Source: JAWXUT01 sp044426075
Lineage (GTDB): Bacteria > Bacillota > Clostridia > Christensenellales > DTU072
Direction of reading: 5' to 3'
NCBI GenBank assembly: GCA_044426075.1
Contig: JAWXUT010000107.1
Coordinates: 1 to 5,911, forward strand
Length of the DNA: 5,911 nucleotides
Within the stretch, counting starts at the first letter, position 1; every line of letters starts with the position of its first letter. The notes under the pieces were generated by a model. That model saw nothing but the letters and a program-made list of their open reading frames with translations. It ran no database searches and was not told the DNA's origin. Both the position numbers and the translations under genes were made by a program. Shown piece by piece: positions 1 to 5,143 of this stretch.

Positions 1-13
1 TTCTCTCTGCTTC

Positions 14-128
14 ACATATTATTGCGTGCACAACGAAGCGAACGCCCAATTTTAAAAATCCTAATGTATAAGTAATACCTGAATTTTTAAAATTGGGCGC
101 TCGTGATGTTGTGTGCGTGATATATGCC
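14..128 (+). repeat. Long imperfect hairpin H1, first of a three-member family
   Basis: A perfect 17-bp inverted repeat (43-59 with 83-99) encloses a 23-nt loop. Below it lie CGA/TCG pairing (39-41 with 101-103), an internal loop (35-38 against 104-107), CACAAC/GTTGTG pairing (29-34 with 108-113), and a basal stem closed partly by G-U pairs. The basal strands TTGCGT (22-27) and GCGTGATATAT (115-125) recur in H2 and H3, while the upper stem is unique. There is no coding potential. Orientation is taken from the strand on which the basal mismatches become G-U pairs. The function is unknown; it could be a structured RNA, a mobile hairpin repeat or a processing site. Confidence 0.7.
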
Positions 129-140
129 TTTTTAGGTAAA

Positions 141-261
141 AACGCGGAGTTTGCGTGCAGTACAAACAAATGCCCGCTTGTACAAAGATGAGTGTATACA
201 GACATACTCGATTCTTTGGACTAGTGGGCATTTGTGCAGTAATGTGCGTGATATATTCGCG
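141..261 (+). repeat. Long imperfect hairpin H2, second family member
   Basis: The upper stem ACAAATGCCC (166-175) pairs exactly with 226-235 and continues imperfectly into CTTGTACAAAG against CTTTGGACTAG and a small GAGTGTAT/ATACTC tip. Below it are a small internal loop and a TAC/GTA pair block (161-163 with 239-241). The shared basal strands follow: TTGCGTGCA from 151 and GCGTGATATAT at 246-256, closed by CGCG (143-146 with 258-261). The arm sequence differs entirely from H1 and H3, but the architecture is the same. An apparent reading frame on the minus strand across this region is a by-product of the repeats. Confidence 0.7.
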
Positions 262-292
262 ATTCTATTAACTTTGCTTAAATAGAAGCCGT

Positions 293-421
293 GTAAAAAG
301 GCATAGATTGCGTATATAACAAGCAAACCCACCCACAACCGATACGAATATTACTAGGCGTAAATGAGTATTGGGTGTGGGTGGGTTTGTGAAGTTAGAT
401 GCGTGATATATGCCTTTTTAC
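293..421 (+). repeat. Long imperfect hairpin H3, third family member, overlapping the gpr stop codon
   Basis: The outermost arms pair perfectly over 13 bp (GTAAAAAGGCATA at 293-305 with 409-421). The upper stem pairs perfectly over 14 bp (324-337 with 376-389) and continues through CC.ATAC. Between them are the family basal strands TTGCGT (308-313) and GCGTGATATAT (401-411), AAC/GTT pairing (318-320 with 394-396) and a 3x4 internal loop. Read on the minus strand it lies directly after the gpr stop and ends in a run of five T, so it can also act as a Rho-independent terminator for gpr. A5/T5 tracts on both sides make a bidirectional role possible. Confidence 0.7.
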
Positions 422-1236
422 CTGTGGATTGCTTGGCTAATGCCCAATCCTATGGCACTGCCGAAGTCTTCAACTGCTATATCAATGTCTTTTACGGTTA
501 CAACCATGGTGGCTAGCTTGTTATCTTTATTGAGTTCGATTGTGGGTAGTTCGGTGCTTGCGAGATATTCTGATACGATGTTTTTTGCGTAGATAACAAG
601 AGGAACTCCGATTGCTATTACGGGAACACCTAATGTTGATTGATCAAGACTTTTTTTAGCGTTGCCAACCCCGCTTCCAGGAACAATGCCTTTGTCGCTT
701 ATTTGTATTACTCTTGCAAGGCGCTCCACCCTTTTGCTGCTCAATGTGTCCACTACTATAATGAGGGCTGGCTTTATTTCATTTACCACTCCTTTTATTA
801 TGTCGTAAGATTGTATGCCAGTTACGCCACTTACACTGCTTTTTATGCACGCTATTCTGCCACGACCTTCTAGGTTTACCTTATTCATATATAAGTGCTC
901 GGTTATTTCTAGGTTCTCTAGCGTTTCGGGACCAAGGGCATCTGCCGTCATTCCGTCGTTTCCAACCCCAACTACCAACACTAGGTCGCGCTTTTTTATG
1001 CGGTTTCTTTTTAGTAGATTCTTTATGCAGTTTTTTACAGATTGCTCCACCTCAGCTTGCAATGAACTATTTAAAAACAATCCTTTTGATAACATTATGC
1101 TATACACATTGTCTTCATTTCCGATGTCTTCAACCATTGTGAGGTTAGCGCTTAACTTTTTTTCGCTGCGTTTGTAACCATTTAATGCGGTAAATCGCGC
1201 ATTTTCCATTAAAATATTATCAAAATCTCTTGCCAT
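418..1236 (-). CDS. gpr: GPR germination protease (spore protease), short form
   Basis: This is the aspartic-type endopeptidase (family A25) that degrades small acid-soluble spore proteins during germination, made in the forespore as a zymogen. Visible family blocks are VGVGNDGMTADALGP (about 89-103), SGVTGIQS (136-143), IIVVDTLSS (159-167), IQISDKGIVPGSGVGN (177-192), GVPVIAIGVP (203-212) and a C-terminal VTVKDID...GLGISQAIH. D99 and D163 are 64 residues apart, matching the spacing of the two catalytic aspartates in Bacillus GPR. At 272 residues it is shorter than the usual 320-370. The ATG at 1236 is chosen because MARDFDNILMENA resembles the family N terminus. A TTG at 1260 would add eight residues, and neither start has a clear Shine-Dalgarno. 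Divergence from rpsT is a conserved Firmicutes arrangement; spoIIP, often next to gpr, is not in the window. Confidence 0.93.
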   Translation of the reverse strand: MARDFDNILMENARFTALNGYKRSEKKLSANLTMVEDIGNEDNVYSIMLSKGLFLNSSLQAEVEQSVKNCIKNLLKRNRIKKRDLVLVVGVGNDGMTADALGPETLENLEITEHLYMNKVNLEGRGRIACIKSSVSGVTGIQSYDIIKGVVNEIKPALIIVVDTLSSKRVERLARVIQISDKGIVPGSGVGNAKKSLDQSTLGVPVIAIGVPLVIYAKNIVSEYLASTELPTIELNKDNKLATMVVTVKDIDIAVEDFGSAIGLGISQAIHR

Positions 1237-1278
1237 AATATAATTGTTGGTAAATCGCAAATTTGTATACTAAATCAT

Positions 1279-1307
1279 TTGCAAATATCAATATTATGTG
1301 GTAGAAT
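1279..1307 (+). promoter_or_regulatory. Sigma-A-type promoter of rpsT
   Basis: TTGCAA (1279-1284) and TAGAAT (1302-1307) are separated by 17 nt and lie about 43 nt before the rpsT start. This is a near-consensus housekeeping promoter. On the opposite strand I found only a CATAATA element resembling a sigma-G -10 box, with no convincing -35, so the gpr promoter is not called. Confidence 0.75.
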
Positions 1308-1349
1308 ATTTAGGCAATTAATAAGTTTATTATCCTAAAGGAGACAGAT

Positions 1350-1625
1350 ATGGCTAACATTAAGTCACAAAAAAAGAGAGTTCTTATCACTAAAGAAGAG
1401 AACGAAGTTAACAACAGCAAACGTACCAGAGTTAAAGGTGCTATCAAAAAGTACGAAGCAGCTATTGCAGAAAAAAATGTTGCAGCAGCTAAAGACTTGT
1501 TGAAAGAAACAATTTCTATCATCGATAGAGCTCAAAGCGATGGTCTTTACAAAGCTAACACAGCTAGCCGCAAGGTTGGTCGTTTAAGCAAACAACTTTC
1601 TATTCTAGAAAAAGAACTAGCTTAG
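1350..1625 (+). CDS. rpsT: 30S ribosomal protein bS20
   Basis: bS20 is a primary 16S rRNA-binding protein of the small subunit and forms a three-helix bundle. The 91-residue length is normal. It begins MANIKSQKKRV, has the basic NNSKRTRVKGAIKKYE segment (about 22-36), and carries the C-terminal SDGLYKANTASRKVGRLSKQ block (64-83) typical of the family. AAAGGAG at 1337-1343 lies 6 nt before the ATG, an optimal ribosome binding site. The gene has its own promoter, is divergent from gpr and is followed 32 nt later by a tRNA gene with a shared terminator beyond it, so rpsT and the tRNA are probably co-transcribed. In some bacteria S20 autoregulates translation; no specific site is seen here. Confidence 0.98.
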   Translation: MANIKSQKKRVLITKEENEVNNSKRTRVKGAIKKYEAAIAEKNVAAAKDLLKETISIIDRAQSDGLYKANTASRKVGRLSKQLSILEKELA

Positions 1626-1635
1626 TTTCGCAATC

Positions 1636-1654
1636 AACTAGATTACATCTAGTT
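1636..1654 (+). other. Small hairpin between rpsT and tRNA-Pro
   Basis: AACTAGA and TCTAGTT form a perfect 7-bp stem with a TTACA loop, starting 10 nt after the rpsT stop. Only three T follow, so it is at best a weak terminator. It may instead protect the rpsT 3' end or mark the site where the tRNA 5' leader is cut. Confidence 0.4.
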
Positions 1655-1657
1655 TAA

Positions 1658-1734
1658 CTGGATGTAGCGCAGCTTGGTAGCGCGCATGAATGGGGTTCAT
1701 GAGGCCGGAAGTTCAAATCTTCTCATCCAGACCA
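1658..1734 (+). tRNA. tRNA-Pro, anticodon GGG
   Basis: A complete 77-nt cloverleaf with encoded CCA. The acceptor stem is CTGGATG (1658-1664) with CATCCAG (1724-1730), the discriminator is A1731 and CCA is at 1732-1734. The D arm uses GCGC/GCGC. The anticodon stem CATGA/TCATG encloses the loop ATGGGGT, placing GGG at 1692-1694 (positions 34-36) and G at position 37, as expected for proline tRNAs. The T arm is GGAAG-TTCAAAT-CTTCT with one G-T closing pair. It decodes CCC and CCU. It lies 32 nt after rpsT and six nucleotides before a terminator. Confidence 0.96.
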
Positions 1735-1740
1735 TTAATT

Positions 1741-1787
1741 AGACCAACATTATATCAATATTTTATATGATGTGATGTGGTCTTTTT
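1741..1787 (+). terminator. Rho-independent terminator after tRNA-Pro
   Basis: AGACCA (1741-1746) pairs with TGGTCT (1778-1783), with further imperfect AT-rich pairing inside (CAT/ATG, ATAT/ATAT), and is followed by TTTTT ending at 1787. It closes the rpsT-tRNA unit. Confidence 0.8.
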
Positions 1788-1840
1788 GTGTAAATAAAAT
1801 TATTTGATAGAAATTAAACTTACAAAAGTGGTTTAGATGC

Positions 1841-1870
1841 TTGACATTGTTTTTTGCAATGTGCTATCAT
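1841..1870 (+). promoter_or_regulatory. Strong promoter of the leader-ligase operon
   Basis: A perfect -35 TTGACA (1841-1846) and -10 TATCAT (1865-1870) are spaced by 18 nt, with an extended -10 TG at 1862-1863. Transcription would start near 1877, giving a leader RNA of about 165 nt up to the attenuator. Such a strong promoter ahead of a terminator is what attenuation control requires. Confidence 0.85.
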
Positions 1871-1899
1871 TAATTTAACGAATCTAAGGAGCACGCAAG

Positions 1900-1989
1900 A
1901 TGACAGCAAGTTTTTCAATAATTAGCATCATTATAATTAGCATTATTGCAATAATTGGCAATAATGTATGTTTGCGGTGTGCTAAATAG
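1900..1989 (+). CDS. Isoleucine-rich attenuator leader peptide (ilvL-like)
   Basis: A 29-codon frame with AAGGAG (1886-1891) eight nucleotides before its ATG. It begins MTASFSIIS, continues with blocks of isoleucine and ends GNNVCLRCAK. Ten residues (7, 8, 10-13, 15, 16, 18, 19) are Ile; there is only one Leu and one Val. From memory, the E. coli IlvL leader begins MTALLRVISLVVISVVVIII, so the MTA start and the IS...IS...II spacing are shared. The stop lies 26 nt before a strong terminator whose 5' arm pairs with the peptide's own last codons. The product is probably not needed as such; its translation senses charged tRNA-Ile. An alternative reading is a tiny membrane peptide of type I toxin kind, but no antisense RNA is apparent. 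Confidence 0.85.
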   Translation: MTASFSIISIIIISIIAIIGNNVCLRCAK

Positions 1990-2013
1990 AAATTCAAAAT
2001 TATCGAATTATTT

Positions 2014-2043
2014 AACCCCACCGCAAACGCAGTGGGGTTTTTT
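2014..2043 (+). terminator. Attenuator terminator hairpin
   Basis: AACCCCAC/GTGGGGTT forms a GC-rich stem, with one C/A mismatch, two further G-C pairs and an AAAC loop. It runs into six T (2038-2043). It lies 32 nt before the ligase start codon and on the same strand, so readthrough sets ligase expression. Confidence 0.92.
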
Positions 2044-2074
2044 ATTCAGAAAAAATGCTTAAATGGAGGCAATA

Positions 2075-4354
2075 ATGACAAATACAACATTAAACACAGC
2101 AGAGAGGCTGAAAGGACTGCGCAAAGAGCTTAAAGTTAGTTGCGAAGAAATGGCAGAAGCTACAGGAGTGAGTTTACAAGAGTATATTGATGCAGAAGAA
2201 GGCGTAACAGACCCAAACTTTACATTTTTATACAAGTGTGCTATTAAATTGGGCGTGGATTTGTCAACAATCGTATCGGGCGACAATCCAAAGCTAGAGA
2301 GTTTTACCTTAACTAGGGGCGGAGTTGGTATGGAAATCAACCGCAGAGAAGGCTTCGACTACACACACTTGGCATATTTATTAAAGGATAGATTGGCAGA
2401 ACCCTTTTTAGTAACGGCAAAGTACAGTGACAGTTTGGCTTTTGGTGAAGTTCCCCTATCCGAACACGGCGGACAAGAGTTCGACTATGTAATTGAAGGA
2501 CAATTAAAGGTACAAATTGACAATCATATATCAGTATTGAACGCAGGCGACAGCGTTATGTATGACGGACACAAAAAGCACGGAATGGTTGCGCTTGGTG
2601 GCAAAGATTGCAAATTTTTATCAGTTGTTATAAAAGGGCAAGCCGAATCACACGAAATCGCGCCAACCGCAGTTGTTGAAGAAGATGTGGCTATATCCGA
2701 CAAAACTGACAGCAGAGTTTACGCAAACTATGTAACAGAAAAGTTAGATGAACACGGTTTATTAGAAGCAATATCCTTTAAAAATTATGAAACATTCAAC
2801 TTTGGATATGATTGTGTGGATGTAATTGCAGCAAAGAAACCAAATAAACTCGCAATGAAGTGGGTAGATAGTAAAGGAGCAGACCGCAGCTTCACATTTG
2901 CAGATATGGCAAAATACAGCAACAAAACCGCCAACTATTTTCGTGAAATGGGCATCAAAAAAGGCGATAGAGTATTACTAGTGTTAAGGCGCCATTATCA
3001 ATTTTGGTTTGCAATGGTAGCGCTACACAAATTGGGAGCCGTTGCAATACCCGCAACTGATCAGCTTGTTGTAAAAGATTTAGTATATAGATTTAACACC
3101 GCAAAAGTAAATGCAGTTGTATGCACAGCGTTCGGCGAAGTAAGTGGAATGGTAGAAGAAGCGCTTCCTAGCTGCCCAACAGTAACAATGAAGTCAATTG
3201 TAAACGGCAAAATTGAGGGTTGGAGTAATTTTGATGAGGGCATAGAGCTTGCATCAGACACACTAGAAAGAGTGCAAACTATCTCAACCGACCCAATGCT
3301 AATGTACTTTACATCTGGCACGGCGGGCTATCCTAAAATAGCAGAACACAACTTTAGTTATCCTCTAGGGCACATAATAACCGCAAAATGGTGGCACAAC
3401 GTACAAGAAGACGGCTTGCATTTTGCAGTATCAGATACCGGCTGGGGCAAAGCTGTTTGGGGCAAACTATATGGTCAATGGCTATTAGAAGCTGCAGTAT
3501 TTACTTGCGACTTTGAGCGTTTCCACCCACAAGACTTGTTGCCAATGTTCAAAAAATACAACATTACAACTTTCTGCGCACCACCAACAATATTCCGTTT
3601 CTTTATAAAAGAAGATTTGTCAAAATACGATTTATCTTCACTAAAATATGCAACAACAGCGGGCGAAGCGCTAAATCCAGAAGTTTTCCAACAGTTCTTC
3701 GCTGCAACTGGCATAAAACTTATGGAAGGATTCGGGCAAACCGAAACCACTCTAACTTGCGCAAACTTGGTTGGAACCAATCCTCGTGTTGGCTCACTAG
3801 GCAAACCCTCACCAGAATACGATGTTGTACTAATGACCGCTGACGGCACAATTGCAACCGACGGTGAAGTTGGCGAAATCTGCATATCAACAGCAAACGG
3901 CGCACCTATCGGTTTGTTTGACGGATACTATTTAAATCCAGAAAAAACCACAGAAGCGTGGCACGATGATGTTTATCACACTGGCGATATGGCTTGGCGT
4001 GACGAAGACGGCTACCTATGGTATGTTGGCAGAACTGATGATTTAATCAAGTCAAGTGGCTACAGAATCGGACCTTTTGAAATTGAATCTGTACTAATGG
4101 AAATGGCTTGTGTTATGGAATGCGCAGTAACTGGCGTGCCCGATGAAACTGGCGAACGCGGACAACTTGTAAAAGCAAGCATTGTGCTAGCAAGCGGGTT
4201 TGAGGGTACCAAAGAACTAGTTAAGGAAATCCAAACTTACGTAAAAGTGCACACCGCCCCTTACAAATATCCTCGCGTAGTAGAATTTGTAACCGCCCTT
4301 CCAAAAACAATCAGCGGAAAAATAAGGCGTGTAGAAATCCGCGCCCAAAAGTAA
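2075..4354 (+). CDS. XRE HTH-cupin-acyl-CoA ligase fusion (AMP-forming)
   Basis: A 759-residue, three-part cytoplasmic protein. Residues 9-67 are an XRE-type HTH (LKGLRKELKVS, EEMAEATGVS). Residues about 90-190 are a cupin, with H131 and E135 in motif 1 and GDSV...H169 in motif 2. From about 215 to the end is an adenylating acyl-CoA synthetase nearest in look to the acetyl/medium-chain type: P-loop TSGTAGYPK (413-421), GFGQTET (552-558), YHTGD (634-638), GRTDD (652-656), hinge KSSGYRIGP and PKTISGKIRR with catalytic K749. It should form acyl-AMP and then acyl-CoA from a carboxylate; the acid cannot be read from sequence. GGAGG at 2065-2069 lies five nucleotides before the ATG at 2075, whereas the ATG at 2063 overlaps that site. 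Upstream attenuation suggests a link to isoleucine supply. HTH-cupin regulators are usually separate proteins, so the N-terminal half may bind DNA near its own promoter or serve as a ligand sensor. Confidence 0.93.
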   Translation: MTNTTLNTAERLKGLRKELKVSCEEMAEATGVSLQEYIDAEEGVTDPNFTFLYKCAIKLGVDLSTIVSGDNPKLESFTLTRGGVGMEINRREGFDYTHLAYLLKDRLAEPFLVTAKYSDSLAFGEVPLSEHGGQEFDYVIEGQLKVQIDNHISVLNAGDSVMYDGHKKHGMVALGGKDCKFLSVVIKGQAESHEIAPTAVVEEDVAISDKTDSRVYANYVTEKLDEHGLLEAISFKNYETFNFGYDCVDVIAAKKPNKLAMKWVDSKGADRSFTFADMAKYSNKTANYFREMGIKKGDRVLLVLRRHYQFWFAMVALHKLGAVAIPATDQLVVKDLVYRFNTAKVNAVVCTAFGEVSGMVEEALPSCPTVTMKSIVNGKIEGWSNFDEGIELASDTLERVQTISTDPMLMYFTSGTAGYPKIAEHNFSYPLGHIITAKWWHNVQEDGLHFAVSDTGWGKAVWGKLYGQWLLEAAVFTCDFERFHPQDLLPMFKKYNITTFCAPPTIFRFFIKEDLSKYDLSSLKYATTAGEALNPEVFQQFFAATGIKLMEGFGQTETTLTCANLVGTNPRVGSLGKPSPEYDVVLMTADGTIATDGEVGEICISTANGAPIGLFDGYYLNPEKTTEAWHDDVYHTGDMAWRDEDGYLWYVGRTDDLIKSSGYRIGPFEIESVLMEMACVMECAVTGVPDETGERGQLVKASIVLASGFEGTKELVKEIQTYVKVHTAPYKYPRVVEFVTALPKTISGKIRRVEIRAQK

Positions 4355-4382
4355 AAATTATACTAATTGTATATATAAATTT

Positions 4383-4413
4383 AAAGGGGCTGCAAAAAAA
4401 TGCAGTCCTTTTT
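4383..4413 (+). terminator. Rho-independent terminator after the ligase gene
   Basis: AAAGG..CTGCA (4383-4394) pairs with TGCAG.CCTTT (4401-4411), with a small internal mismatch and an A6 loop, followed by TTTTT ending at 4413. It lies 28 nt after the ligase stop and closes the leader-ligase unit. Confidence 0.85.
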
Positions 4414-4453
4414 CATATCGTAAATGTAATGATTTATGGCAAAAATATATAGA

Positions 4454-4557
4454 ATTGTAGGGTGCGGCAGTCCCCTGCCGCCCGGACCTTATGCCGTCGG
4501 CAGACTATAATCAATCCTAATTGTTATTTTTATATGGATGCGGGCGTCAGAGGACTA
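4454..4557 (+). mobile_element. MITE-like element, copy 1, right end missing
   Basis: These 104 bases are identical to 4665-4768. It begins with the terminal repeat ATTGTAGGGTG, then a GC-rich hairpin GCGGCAG-TCCC-CTGCCGC (4464-4481) and a tight palindrome TGCCGTCGGCA. It stops before the right terminal repeat found in copy 2; instead ACCCGTTGGGT and AT-rich TGAATAAT-type repeats follow up to about 4604. It has no coding capacity. The 107 nt between the copies hold no gene. Flanks share ATGGCAAAA shortly before each copy, which suggests that a slightly larger segment was duplicated. Confidence 0.75.
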
Positions 4558-4664
4558 ACCCGTTGGGTTGAATGAATAATTAATATTGAATAATGAATAA
4601 TTGTGGATTTTTAATTTATAGTTTGTTCAATCGTGGAACAAATGGCAAAACGCAATGCATATAG

Positions 4665-4780
4665 ATTGTAGGGTGCGGCAGTCCCCTGCCGCCCGGACCT
4701 TATGCCGTCGGCAGACTATAATCAATCCTAATTGTTATTTTTATATGGATGCGGGCGTCAGAGGACTACCACCCTACAAT
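4665..4780 (+). mobile_element. MITE-like element, copy 2, complete
   Basis: A 116-bp non-coding element bounded by perfect 11-bp terminal inverted repeats, ATTGTAGGGTG (4665-4675) and CACCCTACAAT (4770-4780), with AGTCC/GGACT pairing just inside. The interior carries the same GC-rich hairpin as copy 1, far richer in G and C than its surroundings. Short size, terminal repeats, no gene and a second identical copy 211 bp away fit a non-autonomous miniature transposable element or a transcribed hairpin repeat. No target duplication beyond TA-rich flanks is evident, and no transposase is in the window. Confidence 0.75.
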
Positions 4781-4825
4781 TATAATATTCATCTGCGCTG
4801 AAATATGCGTTTCCACTTGCCCATA

Positions 4826-4850
4826 CAACCAACCCTAATTATTATTTTTA
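4826..4850 (+). repeat. Possible degenerate fragment of the same repeat
   Basis: CAACCAACCCTAATTATTAT and the bases following it match the interior of the two MITE copies (TAATCAATCCTAATTGTTAT and on) at all but a few positions. The stretch is AT-rich and short, so chance similarity is possible. The remainder of 4781-4901 shows no gene, promoter or terminator I can support. Confidence 0.3.
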
Positions 4851-4901
4851 ATTAAATTTAAGTTACAAGAAGCCTTATTACTAATTGTTCCGATACAAAC
4901 A

Positions 4902-5093
4902 CTAGTCGTCTAAAAGTTCTTCATAACTTACATCAAGAACAAGCTTAATCTTCTTTATCATATCAATTCTTGGTTCAGTATAAGAACTTTCCCAATGGCT
5001 AATTGTTTTAAATGAAACACTAAGTTTATCTGCTAAATCTTTTTGTGTGAATCCTAAAGAGATTCTAATATTTTTTAAATTTTGTGAAAACAT
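4902..5093 (-). CDS. Small XRE-family transcriptional regulator
   Basis: A 63-residue protein that is almost entirely one Cro/C1-type helix-turn-helix: FSQNLKNIRISLGFTQKDLA (2-21), recognition segment VSFKTISHWESS (26-37), then PRIDMIKKIKLVLDVSYEELL. There is no extra effector domain, so it probably acts as a dimeric repressor whose only known input is its own level. The ATG at 5093 is chosen because AAGGAAGG (5102-5109) lies eight nucleotides upstream; a GTG at 5102 would overlap that site. It is divergent from the SLOG-like gene, and two identical-type palindromes fill the intergenic region, so autoregulation and repression of the neighbour are likely. Confidence 0.88.
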   Translation of the reverse strand: MFSQNLKNIRISLGFTQKDLADKLSVSFKTISHWESSYTEPRIDMIKKIKLVLDVSYEELLDD

Positions 5094-5119
5094 ATCGCAC
5101 ACCTTCCTTATAGATAATT

Positions 5120-5136
5120 ATCTCAAATATTGAGAT
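5120..5136. promoter_or_regulatory. Palindromic operator O1
   Basis: ATCTCAA-ATA-TTGAGAT is a perfect 7-3-7 palindrome, 27 nt before the XRE gene start. It shares its half-site with O2, whose centre is 30 bp away, about three helical turns, so both would face the same side of the DNA. It is the expected kind of site for the adjacent XRE dimer. Confidence 0.75.
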
Positions 5137-5143
5137 GAAATGC

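Larger units (their letters stand above)
1890..2046 (+). promoter_or_regulatory. Transcription attenuator controlled by leader translation
   Basis: Three competing pairings are visible. Hairpin A is CATTATTGC (1941-1949) with GCAATAATG (1958-1966), within the last Ile codons. The antiterminator is GTTTGCGGTG (1970-1979) with its exact complement CACCGCAAAC (2019-2028), 10 bp. The terminator is CCCCAC (2016-2021) with GTGGGG (2032-2037). A ribosome stalled at Ile codons 16-19 (1945-1956) would reach to about 1967, melting hairpin A and leaving 1970-1979 free to form the antiterminator. A ribosome at the stop codon (1987-1989) would cover part of that strand and let the terminator form. Without translation, 1972-1983 can pair imperfectly with AGCACGCAA (1890-1898), also favouring termination. 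No T-box motif is present. Confidence 0.8.

Noticed and set aside
132..338. 68-residue frame on the minus strand
   Set aside because: It runs through the arms of two hairpins, has no ribosome binding site and resembles no protein family; it is a by-product of the repeats.
14..421. Integron attC array
   Set aside because: The topology (basal R-like stem, unpaired spacer, second stem, variable tip) and GTTAGAT in H3 fit. However, H1 and H2 have GTTGTGT and GTAATGT rather than GTTRRRY, conservation continues past the core site, no cassette genes lie between the hairpins and no integrase is seen.
14..421. CRISPR array
   Set aside because: The repeated blocks are arms of long hairpins with differing spacing (131 and 155 bp), and the intervening sequence is self-complementary rather than spacer-like.
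640..1177. Plus-strand frames opposite gpr
   Set aside because: They are antisense shadows of a clearly recognised protease gene, with no ribosome binding sites or family resemblance.
1285..1300. Sigma-G promoter for gpr on the minus strand
   Set aside because: CATAATA matches the -10 pattern, but no matching -35 element lies 16-18 nt upstream, so it is too weak to call.
1900..1989. Type I toxin peptide
   Set aside because: The small hydrophobic peptide would fit, but its last codons pair exactly with the following terminator, no antisense promoter is evident, and a related leader (IlvL) is known.
1880..2046. T-box riboswitch controlling the ligase gene
   Set aside because: The leader is only about 165 nt and lacks the conserved T-box sequence and the specifier loop layout; a translated Ile-rich peptide explains it better.
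2063..2074. Upstream ATG as ligase start
   Set aside because: That ATG overlaps the GGAGG ribosome binding site, which is well placed for the ATG at 2075.
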